From the NCBI RefSeq assembly GCF_009741975.1, contig NZ_WPCF01000012.1:1-37667 (forward strand): a stretch of 37,667 bases of DNA, written 5' to 3'. Shown in pieces: positions 24,585 through 34,016 of this stretch. The notes below the pieces were generated by a model. The model searched no databases. It was not told the DNA's origin and was given only the letters and a program-made list of their open reading frames with translations. The translations under genes were made by a program, and so were the position numbers. This DNA is from Halobacterium sp. CBA1126. GTDB lineage: Archaea > Halobacteriota > Halobacteria > Halobacteriales > Halobacteriaceae. Position 1 is the stretch's first letter. Every line of letters begins with the position of its first letter.

Positions 24585-25517
24585 ATGCCGATACAACGAC
24601 GGAAGTTCCTCGCAGCACTGGGCACGGGCGCGGTCGCGAGCGTCGCCGGCTGCAGCCAGATTACGGGCGGCAGCGGCAGCGGCGACCAGCCGGACGTCGC
24701 CGGGCAGACGCTGACGCTCACGACGACGACGAGCACCTACGACACGGGGCTGCTGGACGCAATCCACCCCCAGTTCGAGGAGATGTACGGCGTCACCGTC
24801 GACGCGGTCGCGCAGGGGACCGGTGCGGCGCTGGAGACGGCCCGCAACGGCGACTCGGACATCGTGATGGTCCACGCGCGCGGCCTCGAGGACGAGTTCA
24901 TGCGCAACGGCTACGGAATCAACCGCCGGGACCTGATGTTCAACGACTTCGTCATCGTCGGGCCGGAGAGCGACCCGGCGGGCATCGAGGGGATGGACTC
25001 CGCGGCGGAGGCGTTCGCCACCATCGCCGAGGAGCAGGCGGCGTTCGTCTCCCGCGGGGACAACTCCGGCACGCACACGAAGGAGCTCAACATCTGGGAG
25101 GAGGCGGGCGTCGAGCCCGGCGGCGACTGGTACCAGGAGATCGGCGCCGGGATGGGCGAGGCGCTCAACAACGCGAACCAGCAGGGCGCCTACACGCTCT
25201 CGGACCGCGGGACGTTCATCTCCCAGCGCTCGGAGATCGACCTCACGATTCTCGTCCAGGGCCCCATCGAGGGCGGGCCGGAGCTGCTCGAGAACCCCTA
25301 CGGGATCATGGCGGTCAACCCCGCCGTCCACGGCAACGCCAACTACGACCTCGCGATGGCGTACATCGGCTGGATCACCAGCCCCGGCGCCCAGGACGCC
25401 ATCGCGGACTACACGATGAACGGGGAGCAGCTGTTCTTCCCGCGTGCGCTGTCGGAGGACCCCGACTTCCAGCAGTACGTTCCGGAAGGCTGGAGTAGCG
25501 ACTCCTCGAGCGAGTAA
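24585..25517 (+). CDS. tupA: Tungstate ABC transporter substrate-binding lipoprotein
   Basis: Binds tungstate outside the cell for import; tungsten serves as cofactor metal in aldehyde oxidoreductases and related enzymes. The 310-residue protein has a Tat-like signal [13 protein letters not shown] and lipobox VAGC. Mature TupA motifs are clear: [40 protein letters not shown] and [19 protein letters not shown], which hold the oxyanion-binding Thr/Ser and Arg residues. The ATG at 24585 is preferred over the longer frame since it begins the signal peptide and fits the TATA element. It heads an operon with tupB two bases downstream. Confidence 0.93.
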   Translation: MPIQRRKFLAALGTGAVASVAGCSQITGGSGSGDQPDVAGQTLTLTTTTSTYDTGLLDAIHPQFEEMYGVTVDAVAQGTGAALETARNGDSDIVMVHARGLEDEFMRNGYGINRRDLMFNDFVIVGPESDPAGIEGMDSAAEAFATIAEEQAAFVSRGDNSGTHTKELNIWEEAGVEPGGDWYQEIGAGMGEALNNANQQGAYTLSDRGTFISQRSEIDLTILVQGPIEGGPELLENPYGIMAVNPAVHGNANYDLAMAYIGWITSPGAQDAIADYTMNGEQLFFPRALSEDPDFQQYVPEGWSSDSSSE

Positions 25518-25519
25518 CC

Positions 25520-26236
25520 GTGCCGCTCGACCCGGTCGCACTGCTCCCGCTGTTCGTCGAGACCCCGTTCCAGGAGGGGTACGTCCGGAGCATCATCGTC
25601 GTCTCGCTGTACGTCAGCTGCACCGCGGTCGCGCTGAGCACGCTGTTCAGCATCCCCGTGGCGCTGGTGATGGGGTTCACCGACTTCCCGGGCCAGCAGT
25701 TCGTGAAGTCGGTCATCAACACCGGGATGGGGTTCCCCAGCGTCGTCGTCGGGCTGGTCGTGCTGTTCATGGTCTCCAACCAGGGGCCGCTGGGCGCCGC
25801 GGACCTCATCTTCACGAAGGAGGCGATGATCATGTCCCAGTTCGTGCTGGCGACGCCGCCGATCACCGCGATCAGCCTCGCGGCGCTGAAGAGCGTCGAC
25901 GAGAACGTCCGCGACGCCGCCCGCGTGCTCGGCGGCACCCGCCTCGACGTGGCGCTCGTGGTCATCAAGGAGGCCCGCTACGGCATCGCCACGGCCGTGC
26001 TCGCGGGGTTCGGCCGCGCGATCAGCGAGGTCGGGTCGGTGCTCATCGTCGGCGGGAACATCACCAGCGCCGACGGGATCTCCCAGACGCGGACGCTGAC
26101 GACCGCCATCCAGCTCGAGGCCCGGCAGGGCCAGTACGACACCGCGATGATCCTGGGCGCGGTGCTGGTCGCGCTCGTGCTGACGGTGAACGCGATCGTC
26201 GTCCGGCTCGGTGACGAGGGAGCGATGAACCGATGA
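25520..26236 (+). CDS. tupB: Tungstate ABC transporter permease
   Basis: Membrane subunit of the TupABC importer. The 238-residue protein has five or six membrane helices and the EAA-type loop [21 protein letters not shown] followed by [19 protein letters not shown], which contacts the ATPase. It belongs to the family that also contains molybdate and sulfate permeases, and its place after tupA and before a matching ATPase favours tungstate. GTG start, two bases after the tupA stop; the stop overlaps the tupC start by four bases (ATGA), indicating translational coupling. Confidence 0.93.
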   Translation: MPLDPVALLPLFVETPFQEGYVRSIIVVSLYVSCTAVALSTLFSIPVALVMGFTDFPGQQFVKSVINTGMGFPSVVVGLVVLFMVSNQGPLGAADLIFTKEAMIMSQFVLATPPITAISLAALKSVDENVRDAARVLGGTRLDVALVVIKEARYGIATAVLAGFGRAISEVGSVLIVGGNITSADGISQTRTLTTAIQLEARQGQYDTAMILGAVLVALVLTVNAIVVRLGDEGAMNR

Positions 26237-26997
26237 TCCGGCTCGAGAACGTCACCCACAGCTACGGCGACGAGCGAGTCGTCGACGACGTGTCGCTGTC
26301 GGTCGACCGGGGCGAGGTGGTCGGCATCATCGGCCCCTCCGGCGTCGGGAAGACGACGCTGCTGCGCGTGCTCGCGCTGTTCCTCCAGCCGAACGACGGG
26401 CGGGTCGAACTCGACGGCGACGCGGTGTGGGACGTCGGCGAGGAGCAGCGGCTCGCGCTCCGGCGCCAGGTCGGGATGGTGTTCCAGGAGGCCAGCCTGT
26501 TCGACGCGACCGTCGAACGGAACGTCGAGTACGGGCTGCGCGTCCGACAGGGGTGGAAGGACCGGCTGCGCGACCAGCTCCGGACGCTCGTCGGCTCGAC
26601 GGAGACACCGGCGTCCGTCGAGGACGCCCTCGACATCGTCGGCCTGAGCGAGAAGTTAGACCAGGCAGCGAACTCGCTGTCCGGCGGGGAGGCCCAGCGG
26701 GTCTCGTTCGCGCGAGCGCTCGCGTACGAGCCGGAGTACCTCCTGCTCGACGAGCCGACCTCCGACCTCGACCCGCGGAACACGGGGCTGATCGAGGAGG
26801 CGGTCGCCGAGGCCCGCGACCGCGGCATCGGCGTCGTGGTCGCGACCCACGACATGCACCAGGCCGAGCGCATCGCCGACCGCGTCGGCGTGCTGCTCGG
26901 CGACGGGTTCACCGAGATCGGGCCGACCGAGACGATCTTCGAGGACCCGACCGACGAGCGCACCCGGAAGTTCATCTCCGGCGAACTGGTGTACTGA
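26233..26997 (+). CDS. tupC: Tungstate ABC transporter ATP-binding protein
   Basis: ATPase subunit of TupABC. The 254-residue protein has Walker [10 protein letters not shown], the Q-loop in [14 protein letters not shown], signature [15 protein letters not shown], Walker [13 protein letters not shown] and switch His in [12 protein letters not shown]. The signature is the family form with Glu before Ala-Gln. A stretch of about 30 residues around [20 protein letters not shown] between the Q-loop and signature is longer than in many homologues. The ATG overlaps the tupB stop. Nothing in the operon suggests a metal regulator nearby. Confidence 0.94.
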   Translation: MIRLENVTHSYGDERVVDDVSLSVDRGEVVGIIGPSGVGKTTLLRVLALFLQPNDGRVELDGDAVWDVGEEQRLALRRQVGMVFQEASLFDATVERNVEYGLRVRQGWKDRLRDQLRTLVGSTETPASVEDALDIVGLSEKLDQAANSLSGGEAQRVSFARALAYEPEYLLLDEPTSDLDPRNTGLIEEAVAEARDRGIGVVVATHDMHQAERIADRVGVLLGDGFTEIGPTETIFEDPTDERTRKFISGELVY

Positions 26998-27014
26998 CCG
27001 GGCGCTCGCCGCCC

Positions 27015-27425
27015 TCAGCTCGCGTGGACGTCCTCGACGGCGGCGACGACGGGTTCGACGGGTTCGTCGTTGTCGAGCGCGACGAACAGCCCCTCGTCGT
27101 CGAAGTAGACGCGGACGAGCGTGAACGCGTCGAGGCTGGTGGCGTGGTAGCGGACGTCGTCCGCGACCGGGAACAGGCGGTCGGTGAAGAAGTCGGTCTC
27201 GGTGAAGTCGATGTGGACGTAGGAGTGAATCTCCTCGAAGTGGTCGAGCATGTGCGCCTCGTCGTCGTAGAACGACCGCGTGACGTCGTCGGCGTACACC
27301 AGCGCGAAGTCGTCGGCGGTGAACTCGACGAGCGACCGCAGCGTCCCGTCGACGGTGGCTTCGACGGCGTCCCGCATCGCTCCGACGTCCAGGGACGTGA
27401 GTCCCGAGTCGTTCCGGGCCGGCAT
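27015..27425 (-). CDS. Unknown haloarchaeal protein resembling DUF7522
   Basis: A 136-residue acidic soluble protein with no membrane segment or signal. It contains the stretches LRSLVEFTADDFALVYADDV and HMLDHFEEIHSYVHIDF, followed by a beta-like RYHATSLDAFTLVRVYFDDEGLFVALD. The general layout recalls the haloarchaeal DUF7522 proteins. No catalytic motif can be named. It is convergent with tupC (18 bases apart). Confidence 0.6.
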   Translation of the reverse strand: MPARNDSGLTSLDVGAMRDAVEATVDGTLRSLVEFTADDFALVYADDVTRSFYDDEAHMLDHFEEIHSYVHIDFTETDFFTDRLFPVADDVRYHATSLDAFTLVRVYFDDEGLFVALDNDEPVEPVVAAVEDVHAS

Positions 27426-27486
27426 GTGCGTCAGTTTACGGGTAGGCGGGACCTGGCTTGTGAAGGTTTCGCCGCGCAGCCGCGGG

Positions 27487-28170
27487 TCAGCGGTCGTTGT
27501 CGCTGGCGACGGCGCCCATGGCGGCGAGTTCGTCCTCGTCGAGCTCGATGGCGTCGCCGCCCGAGCCGTCCGCCATCCCCGTCGTCATGAGGATGCGGAT
27601 GGCCGCGCGGACGCTGAGGTCGGCGTCGTAGACGCGGCTCTCGGGGACGAGCAACAGCGCGCCCTGCGTGGGGTTCGGGCTGCCCGGGACGAAGACGTTG
27701 CGCGCGGGTTCGCCGGCGACGTCCGCGAGGTCGCGCGGGCTCTCCCCGGTCTGCAGGCCGAGCCGGTAGAGGCCGTCGCGCTCGTACTCGACGTACACGG
27801 CGGACTCGAAGTCCGAGCTGCGCGTGGAGACGGAGTTCGCCATCTGCTTGACGCTGCCGTAGATGGTGCGGAAGACCGGGACGAAGTTCACCAGCCGGCC
27901 GGTCCGCCCGAACACGCGCTGGCCGAACGGGCGCTTGGCGAACGCGCCGACGACGGTGACCGCGACGAGTAACACCGCGAGCGCGACCAGCTGCGCGAGC
28001 AGGTAGTTGTCGGCGGTGTACTGCGCGAGCCGCGTCCCCTCGACGATGGGCTGGAGCTGGCCGGCCAGCAGGTTCGTGGCGAACCGGAGGATGACCAGCG
28101 TCGCCACCAGCGGCGCCACCAGCACCACGCCCGCCAGAAAACTGCTCTTCAGTGACTCCTTGAGCCGCAT
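27487..28170 (-). CDS. DUF502 membrane protein
   Basis: A 227-residue protein of the DUF502 family. Two long hydrophobic helices lie at about residues 10-33 and 55-78, followed by the family's conserved segment VFGRTGRLVNFVPVFRTIYG and VKQMANSV. The C-terminal cytoplasmic part has NVFVPGSPNPTQGALLLVPES, the family's best conserved motif. Function unknown; homologues occur in bacteria, archaea and plants (LIKE COV). I chose the ATG at 28170, where MRLKESLKSSFLAGVV begins the first helix. Confidence 0.88.
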   Translation of the reverse strand: MRLKESLKSSFLAGVVLVAPLVATLVILRFATNLLAGQLQPIVEGTRLAQYTADNYLLAQLVALAVLLVAVTVVGAFAKRPFGQRVFGRTGRLVNFVPVFRTIYGSVKQMANSVSTRSSDFESAVYVEYERDGLYRLGLQTGESPRDLADVAGEPARNVFVPGSPNPTQGALLLVPESRVYDADLSVRAAIRILMTTGMADGSGGDAIELDEDELAAMGAVASDNDR

Positions 28171-28281
28171 ACTGCGAACGAGTGCGCTGCCGAGAAAAGT
28201 GTGGCGGTGGGGACCACTGACCCCCCGTCGCGCGGGAACACATGTCAACGCTTATGTCGGAGCAACGAGATTATCAACTGA

Positions 28282-28818
28282 ATGCGAATAGGAGGGGAGG
28301 GGGCCGGGACCGGCTCGCCGCACGTTCTCGTCGCGGGCGCGGACGCGTCGCCCACCGACGTCGACGCCGAGTCGTCGAACGTCCTCGGCGTCGCCTACGC
28401 CACCGCCGCGGAGCGCTGGCTGGACGGGCTGTCGGTCGACGCCGACCGGGCCGCCGTCGTGAGCGTCGGCGAACACTCCCGGTCGGCCGCCGCGTCGGAC
28501 GGCGCCGCCACCGACCTCCCGGCCACCGGCGCGGCCGCCGTCGAGACCGTCCCGGACGTCGACGACGTCGGCACCGTCGGCGTGCTCGTCAACGACTACC
28601 TCTCGGCGTGGGACGACGAGACGACCGTCTACGTCGACGACCTCTCCGTGTTGGTCGACGAGACCGACGCCGAGACCGCGTTCCGGTTCGCGCACGCCCT
28701 GACGTCCTGCGCCGCGGCCAACGACGGTCGCGTCGTCGCCGGCCTCGACACCGCCGACCAGCCCCGACACGTCGGCGCGACGTTCGCGGAGCTGTTCGAC
28801 GACGTCCGCCGGCCCTAG
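28282..28818 (+). CDS. DUF7504-like protein
   Basis: A 178-residue soluble acidic protein, apparently a haloarchaeal DUF7504 member. It starts with a strand HVLVAGAD, has DVGTVGVLVNDYLSAW, VYVDDLSVLVDETDAE, then FRFAHALTSCAAANDGRVVAGLD, in the order of a KaiC/RecA-like sheet that has lost the nucleotide-binding loop. Many such proteins are linked to signalling or gas-vesicle-type regulation but no role is established. GCTTATG at about 28251-28257 fits a leaderless start. It is convergent with corA. Confidence 0.6.
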   Translation: MRIGGEGAGTGSPHVLVAGADASPTDVDAESSNVLGVAYATAAERWLDGLSVDADRAAVVSVGEHSRSAAASDGAATDLPATGAAAVETVPDVDDVGTVGVLVNDYLSAWDDETTVYVDDLSVLVDETDAETAFRFAHALTSCAAANDGRVVAGLDTADQPRHVGATFAELFDDVRRP

Positions 28819-29783
28819 ACCCAGTCCTCCCGCCGGAAGTACGCCACCAGTATCGCCGCCATCGCCGCCATCCCGACCATCACCGCCGGGTAGCTGTACC
28901 GCCACCCGAGCTCGGGCATGTGCTCGAAGTTCATGCCGTAGACGCCCGCGACGAACGTCAGCGGGAGGATGACGGTGGCGACGACGGTGAGCTTCTTCAT
29001 CGCGTCGTTGGTCGACATCGACAGCGCGTTCAGGTAGACGTCGCGGGCGCCGCTGGTGAGGTCGCGGTACGTCTCCACGAGGTCGACGAGCTGGACGAGG
29101 TGGTCGTAGACGTCCCGGTAGTACTTCTCGGCGTCCTCGCCGATCTGCTCGGGATCGCCGCGCGCGAGCGCGCCGGCGGCCTCCCGGGTCGGCCACAGCA
29201 GCCGGCGCACCGACAGCAGGTCCCGCCGGAGGTCGTTGATGCGTTCGAGGACGTCGTCGCCGGCGGCGTCCACGACCTCGTCCTCGACGGCCTCGATGTC
29301 GTCCTCGATGTCGTCGAGAATCGAGAAGTAGCCGTCGACGACGCCGTCCAGACACCGGTACGCGGTGAAGTCCGGGCCGCGGGACGCCAGCCGCGGCTCC
29401 TCGCGGTGGACGCGCTCCCAGACCTCGTCGAGGGCGGCGACGCGCTCGGGTTCGAGGGTGACAAGCCAGTCGTCGCCGACGAACAGCCCGGCCTGCTCGA
29501 CGCGGAGTTCGTCCGCGAACGCGACGTCGCCGCCCTGCAGGGTCGCGGCCTTCACGAGCACGAACGTGTGCTCGTCGTACTCCTCGGTCTTCGGGCGCAC
29601 GTGCCCGAGCACGTCCTCGACCTCCAGCGAGTGGAGGTCGTAGGCCTCCGTCACCCGGTCCAGTTCCGCGTCCGTCGGGGCGGTGACCCGGACCCACGTC
29701 GTCCCGGCGGCGTCCCGCGCGGCCGCGAGGTCGGTCCACTCCGCGAGGCCGTCCGCGGCGTAGACGACGCAGTCGACGGTCAC
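28815..29783 (-). CDS. corA: CorA-type magnesium/cobalt transporter
   Basis: Pentameric divalent cation channel. The 322-residue protein has the long cytoplasmic helices (IEAVEDEVVDAAGDDVLERIN ... LRRDLLSVRRLLWPTREA), the stalk LVETYRDLTSGARDVYLNAL, and the two C-terminal membrane helices with the hallmark YGMN in VAGVYGMNFEHMPEL, which forms the pore entrance. Length is normal. Its ATG overlaps the stop of the preceding 54-residue membrane protein gene (ATGA), so the two are translationally coupled. Confidence 0.95.
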   Translation of the reverse strand: MTVDCVVYAADGLAEWTDLAAARDAAGTTWVRVTAPTDAELDRVTEAYDLHSLEVEDVLGHVRPKTEEYDEHTFVLVKAATLQGGDVAFADELRVEQAGLFVGDDWLVTLEPERVAALDEVWERVHREEPRLASRGPDFTAYRCLDGVVDGYFSILDDIEDDIEAVEDEVVDAAGDDVLERINDLRRDLLSVRRLLWPTREAAGALARGDPEQIGEDAEKYYRDVYDHLVQLVDLVETYRDLTSGARDVYLNALSMSTNDAMKKLTVVATVILPLTFVAGVYGMNFEHMPELGWRYSYPAVMVGMAAMAAILVAYFRREDWV

Positions 29784-29944
29784 GCCGCCACCTCCCGGCC
29801 GCTCGTGATGCTCAGCAGCGTGAGGCCGACGATGAGCGCGGTGATGCTGAACGCCCGACCGGGGTACGCGACGGCGGTGCCGGCGACGTAGCCCGCGACG
29901 CCGACGGCCGTCACGGCGACGCCGGCGGCTCGCAGCGAGTGCAT
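29780..29944 (-). CDS. Small membrane protein coupled to corA
   Basis: A 54-residue protein starting MHSLRAAGVAVTAVG with two hydrophobic segments (about residues 5-24 and 29-46). Its stop overlaps the corA start by four bases. I recognise no family; its coupling suggests coexpression with the transporter, but a role as accessory subunit is only inference. The ATG at 29944 is preferred over a longer start. Confidence 0.55.
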   Translation of the reverse strand: MHSLRAAGVAVTAVGVAGYVAGTAVAYPGRAFSITALIVGLTLLSITSGREVAA

Positions 29945-29986
29945 ACGCTGGTGCTCGCGGCCGGGGACCAAAAAGTACGGGCTCCG

Positions 29987-30448
29987 TCAGGTGCGTTCGC
30001 CCTGATAGCTGCCGTCGTAGGTGTCGGCGTGCTCGGCGTCGGCGAGCACGAGCTGGGCGACGCGGGCGCCGCGCTCGAGTTCGACCTCGTGGTGGACCTC
30101 CAGCAGCCCTTCGCCCTTCCCGGTGTAGCCGGCGTCCCAGACGGCGGTGTTCAGCATGCAGGAGTTCCGCATCAGCGACGAGCGCGGGTAGAGGAAGCCG
30201 ACGTGGTCCTCGGGGATGGAGATGGTCTCGGCGTACTGCAGGACGTAGCCGCCCGGCCGGAGGACGAACGTCTCCGCGCCGTCGTCGACCGGCTCCCGGT
30301 CCCCGATGGTCTTCCCGTCGCGCCCGATGCGGCCGGGCTCGCGCTGCTCGAGGACGGCCTCGACGGTGAGGTCGACGCCGTTCGGCTGGACTTGGTCGTC
30401 GGCGACCGGGTCGACGTGCTCGGCGACGAACGCGCCGCTCTCGTACAT
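29987..30448 (-). CDS. dut: dUTPase-like enzyme of the dCTP deaminase family
   Basis: Probable deoxyuridine triphosphate nucleotidohydrolase. The 153-residue protein belongs to the trimeric dUTPase/dCTP deaminase fold: VQPNGVDLTVEAV, GFLYPRSSLMRNSC (the nucleotide-binding RSS motif), NTAVWDAGYTGKGEGLLEV, and the C-terminal GARVAQLVLADAEH. It is shorter than typical dCTP deaminases (around 190 residues), and haloarchaeal proteins of this length are usually named dUTPases. The exact activity (dUTP hydrolysis, dCTP deamination or both) is not fixed by sequence. ATG at 30448; divergent from aconitase. Confidence 0.85.
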   Translation of the reverse strand: MYESGAFVAEHVDPVADDQVQPNGVDLTVEAVLEQREPGRIGRDGKTIGDREPVDDGAETFVLRPGGYVLQYAETISIPEDHVGFLYPRSSLMRNSCMLNTAVWDAGYTGKGEGLLEVHHEVELERGARVAQLVLADAEHADTYDGSYQGERT

Positions 30449-30522
30449 GCGGCGACCGTCGCGCTCGCGGCCCTATGCTCTGTCGGTCGCCGCTACCCGT
30501 GGTGGTCGTTCACGTGGCACAA

Positions 30523-30547
30523 TTAAGGACTTAGGGCGCGTATTAGG
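30523..30547. promoter_or_regulatory. Repeated TTAGG-like motifs upstream of aconitase
   Basis: TTAAGG (30523-30528), TTAGGG (30531-30536) and TTAGG (30543-30547) occur as direct repeats about 30-55 bases before the aconitase TATA element. They resemble single DtxR half sites but are not inverted, so this is a weak candidate regulatory site. Confidence 0.25.
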
Positions 30548-30576
30548 CGGACGCAGAGGTCCTGAAACACGCGGGA

Positions 30577-30584
30577 TTTATAAT
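30577..30584 (+). promoter_or_regulatory. TATA element of aconitase gene
   Basis: TTTATAAT is a near-consensus archaeal TATA box about 29 bases before the ATG at 30610, indicating a strong leaderless promoter. Confidence 0.75.
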
Positions 30585-30609
30585 CATCGAAGGGCCATCT
30601 TTGGACGCT

Positions 30610-32594
30610 ATGGGACAGACGCTTACGGAGAAAATCCTCGACGACCACCTCGTCGAGGGAGAACTCGAGCCCGGTGAGGAAATCGGGATCGAGATCGACC
30701 AGACGCTCTCCCAGGACACCACTGGGACGATGGTCTGGCTGCAGTTCGAAGCCCTCGAGATGGACGAAGTCCAGACCGAGCTCGCGGCTCAGTACTGCGA
30801 CCACCAGACCTATCAGTTCGACTTCAAGAACACCGACGACCACCGCTTCCTGCGCTCGGCAGCCGGGACCTACGGCGCGTACTTCTCCCGCCCCGGGAAC
30901 GGCATCTGCCACAACGTCCACAAGGAGAACTTCGCCGCGCCCGGCAAGACGCTCCTCGGTTCGGACAGCCACACGCCGACCCCCGGCGGGCTCGGCCAGC
31001 TCGCCATCGGCGCCGGCGGCATCGACATCGCCGTGGCGATGGGCGGCGGCGCCTACCACGTCGAGATGCCGGAAGTCGTCAACGTCCGCCTCGAAGGCGA
31101 GCTCCCCGAGTGGGCCACCGCCAAGGACGTCATCCTCGAGCTCCTCCGTCGCCTCTCCGTGAAGGGCGGCGTCGGCAAGGTCCTCGAGTACACGGGTCCG
31201 GGCGTGGAGACGCTCTCGGTGCCCGAGCGCACCACCATCACGAACATGGGCACCGAACTGGGCGCCACCTCCTCCATCTTCCCGACCGACGAGAAGACCG
31301 AGGAGTGGCTCGCGCAGTTCGACCGCGAGGACGAGTTCGTCGACCTCGGCCCCGACGAGGACGCCGAGTACGCCGACGAGATCGTCGTCGACCTCTCCGA
31401 CCTCGAACCGCTCATCGCGAAGCCGTCGATGCCCGACGAGGTCGTGCCCGTCCGCGAGGTCGCGGGCGAGCAGGTCGAACAGGTCATCGTCGGCTCCTGT
31501 ACGAACGGCGGCTACGAGGACATCCTCCCCGCCGCGAAGATGCTCGAGGGCCGCCAGATCAACGCCGGCACCGAGATGATCGTCGCGCCCGGCTCCAAGC
31601 AGGCCTCCGAGATGCTCGCCCGCGAGGGCTGGACCGCCGAGATGATGGCGGCCGGCGTCAACTTCAGCGAGGCGACCTGTGGTGCCTGTATCGGCATCGG
31701 CCACGTTCCAGCCTCCGACTCCGTCTCGCTGCGGACGTTCAACCGGAACTTCGAGGGCCGCTCCGGCATCGAGGACGACTCCGTGTTCCTCTGCTCGCCG
31801 GAAGTCGCGGCCGCGGCCGCCCTCAAGGGCGAGATCGTCGACCCCCGCGACCTCGCCGACGAACTCGGCGACCTCGAGGCGCCCGGCTTCGAGCTCGCTG
31901 ACAAGTACTCCGCGGGCTACGGCGCCGACGACCCGGACATCATCACGCCCGACGAGGCCATCGACGACGAGCTCATCAAGGGCCCGAACATCTCCAGCGT
32001 GCCCGTCAAGGACCCCATCGACGCGGACGTCTCCGGCGAGACGCTCCTGAAGATGGGCGACAACATCACGACGGACCACATCATCCCGGCGACCTCCGAC
32101 ATCCTCAAGTACCGCTCGAACATCGAGCGGCTCTCGGAGTTCACCCTCTCGCGCATCGACGACACGTTCGCCGAGCGCGCGAAGGCCGCCGACAGCGGCG
32201 TGCTCGTCGCGGGCGAGAACTACGGACAGGGCTCCTCCCGCGAGCACGCGGCGATGTGCCCGATGTTCCTCGGCGTGGAAGCGGTGCTCGCACAGAGCTT
32301 CGCGCGCATCCACAAGGCCAACCTCTTCAACTTCGGCCTGATTCCGCTCACCATCGACGAGGACACCTACGAGCGCATCGAGCAGGGCGACGACGTCGAA
32401 ATCGTCGACGACGCCCGCGCGGCGTCGAGTCCGGCCAGGAGGAGTTCACGATCCGCGTGAACGACGACTGGGAGGCGACCGCCTACCTCGACGCCTCCGA
32501 GCGCGAGCGCCGCACGCTCGCGGCCGGCGGGAAGCTCTCGCTGACGAAGCAGCGCCACGGCGACAGCGGCGCCGCGAGCCCCGCCGACGACTGA
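30610..32594 (+). CDS. acnA: Aconitate hydratase, frameshifted near the 3' end
   Basis: Interconverts citrate and isocitrate in the TCA cycle. It carries the [4Fe-4S] ligands Cys297 (GSCTNGG), Cys357 and Cys360 (TCGACIGIG), plus FNRNFEGRSG and ENYGQGSSREHAA for substrate binding. The frame breaks at about 32421: as given it ends at 32460 with an unrelated tail. Adding one G (GCGGCGTC to GCGGGCGTC) continues it as GVESGQEEFTIRVNDDWEATAYLD to the stop at 32594, giving 661 residues, the normal length. I chose ATG 30610 (MGQTLTEKIL) over an in-frame TTG at 30601. The lesion is probably a sequence error. Only the last 60 or so residues are affected. Confidence 0.9.
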
Positions 32595-32610
32595 CGCTCT
32601 ACGCTCCCCG

Positions 32611-32620
32611 TTTTTCTTCT
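32611..32620 (+). terminator. T-rich terminator after aconitase
   Basis: TTTTTCTTCT follows the aconitase stop by 16 bases, a typical archaeal pyrimidine-rich termination signal. Confidence 0.5.
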
Positions 32621-32684
32621 CCGTTCGACCAGCGGCGGCGCCGAGGCCGTAGCGCCTTTACCCGCGGTCGCCGTACGTGACTCC

Positions 32685-33188
32685 GTGACGACCGCTGCAC
32701 CGCCGGCCGCCGAGACGGCCATCCGACGGGCGGCCCGCGCGGACCTGCTGGACGTCTTCGACATCGAGAAGGAGGTGTTCGACCAGCCGTGGCCGTACTC
32801 GGCGTTCGAGCGGCAGGTGGGGACGCCGGCGTTCCTCGTCAGCGAGACCGGCGGCCCCGTCGCCGCGGACGGCGAAATCACGGGGTTCGTCGTCGCGGAC
32901 ACCATCCCGAACCACCGGCAGCCCCTCGGCCACGTGAAGGACATCGCGGTCCGCCCGGCGGCCCGCGGGCAGGGCATCGGCGCGGCGCTGCTCCGGCGGT
33001 CGCTGGCCGCGCTCGCCGGGCAGGGCGTCCGCAGCGCGAAACTCGAGGTCCGGCAGAGCAACGACGCCGCGATGCGGCTCTACGAGCGCCACGGCTTCGA
33101 GTACCTGCGCACGCTCCCCCAGTACTACTCGGACGGCGAGGACGCCTACGTGCTCGTCGCGAACCTCGAGGACCGTGACTCGTTTTAG
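32685..33188 (+). CDS. rimI: Ribosomal protein S18-alanine N-acetyltransferase-like GNAT enzyme
   Basis: GNAT-fold N-acetyltransferase of 167 residues. FDIEKEVFDQPWPYSAFERQ at the N-terminus and HVKDIAVRPAARGQGIGAALL with the acetyl-CoA loop (RGQGIGA) identify the RimI/ArdI group, which in archaea acetylates protein N-termini. The final LYERHGFEYLRTLPQYYSDGEDAYVL is also characteristic. The GTG at 32685 is the sensible start. It heads a likely operon with the DUF5810 and DUF5809 genes (gaps of 21 and 24 bases). Confidence 0.9.
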   Translation: MTTAAPPAAETAIRRAARADLLDVFDIEKEVFDQPWPYSAFERQVGTPAFLVSETGGPVAADGEITGFVVADTIPNHRQPLGHVKDIAVRPAARGQGIGAALLRRSLAALAGQGVRSAKLEVRQSNDAAMRLYERHGFEYLRTLPQYYSDGEDAYVLVANLEDRDSF

Positions 33189-33209
33189 GCGGTAGCCCCA
33201 CTCGCCGGT

Positions 33210-33572
33210 ATGGGCTACGAGTGTCCGGTCTGTGGCGCCGAGGAGGCCGACGGCGAACACCTCGCGAACCACCTCGCGTTCACGGCGCTGGTCCGCGGCG
33301 GCGACCACGAGGCGTGGCTGGACGACACCGTCCCGGACTGGGCCGACCGCGACCCCGAGTCGCTGGCGCCCGAGGTCACCGAACACGCCGAGGAGACCGA
33401 GACGGAGGCGGTGACCGAACCCCACGGCCACGAGATGCCGGCAGTCGAGCGCACGGGCGAGGCCGACCTCTCCGGGGAGGCCGCCGCGATTCTGGACGAC
33501 GCCCGGGAGCTCACCGAGCAGCTGCGGGAGTCCTCGGTCGCGGACCCCGACGACGACTCCGAAACCCAGTAG
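33210..33572 (+). CDS. DUF5810 zinc-finger protein
   Basis: A 120-residue haloarchaeal protein with an N-terminal zinc-finger motif YECPVCGAEEADGEHLANHLAF, in which Cys5, Cys8, His17 and His21 could bind zinc as a C2H2 site, followed by an acidic region and a helix AAAILDDARELTEQLRES. It matches the DUF5810 family, which in haloarchaea is regularly next to DUF5809, as here. Function unknown. Confidence 0.8.
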   Translation: MGYECPVCGAEEADGEHLANHLAFTALVRGGDHEAWLDDTVPDWADRDPESLAPEVTEHAEETETEAVTEPHGHEMPAVERTGEADLSGEAAAILDDARELTEQLRESSVADPDDDSETQ

Positions 33573-33596
33573 GGCGTGTAACCCGACTCCTCGGGT

Positions 33597-34016
33597 ATGA
33601 CAGAGACGCGTGGCGTGCTCGCGCCGGAGACCGAGAGCGAGGTCCGCGAGCGCTTCGAGGGCGTCGGGCCGGCCGCACAGACAGTCACCCGCGAGGTCGC
33701 ACGCGCCATGGAGCTCTCCAAGGAGGAGTACGAGGAGCGCGTCACCGGCGAGGTCGTCGGCGCCGCCCGCGAAGCGATGTTCGCGTCGCTCCTGCAGGTC
33801 GAGGTCGGCGACTACGAGGAGTTCGAGGCCGCGAAGGCCGACCGCCCGGACGTCGACGTCCGCGAGAACGGGAGCAGCGAGGTCGAGAACGCCGCGTGGC
33901 ACTACGTCCCGTTCGCGGACGCGCTGGTCGCGACGACGTTCCAGAACGAGCCCGACGCCGCCGTCGCGACGCTGCGCCGCATCGCGTTCAGCGAGTTCTA
34001 CGAGCCCGCGCTCTGA
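33597..34016 (+). CDS. DUF5809 protein
   Basis: A 139-residue protein of the haloarchaeal DUF5809 family, mostly helical. Recognisable segments are VRERFEGVGPAAQTVTREVA, VVGAAREAMFASLLQVEVGDYEEF and VENAAWHYVPFADALVATTF. No catalytic motif is evident. It follows DUF5810 by 24 bases and ends at the base next to the stop of the convergent DtxR-family regulator. The pair's role is unknown. Confidence 0.8.
   Translation: MTETRGVLAPETESEVRERFEGVGPAAQTVTREVARAMELSKEEYEERVTGEVVGAAREAMFASLLQVEVGDYEEFEAAKADRPDVDVRENGSSEVENAAWHYVPFADALVATTFQNEPDAAVATLRRIAFSEFYEPAL

Noticed and set aside
30601-30609. TTG start for aconitase
   Set aside because: The ATG nine bases later fits the TATA spacing and the usual N-terminus.
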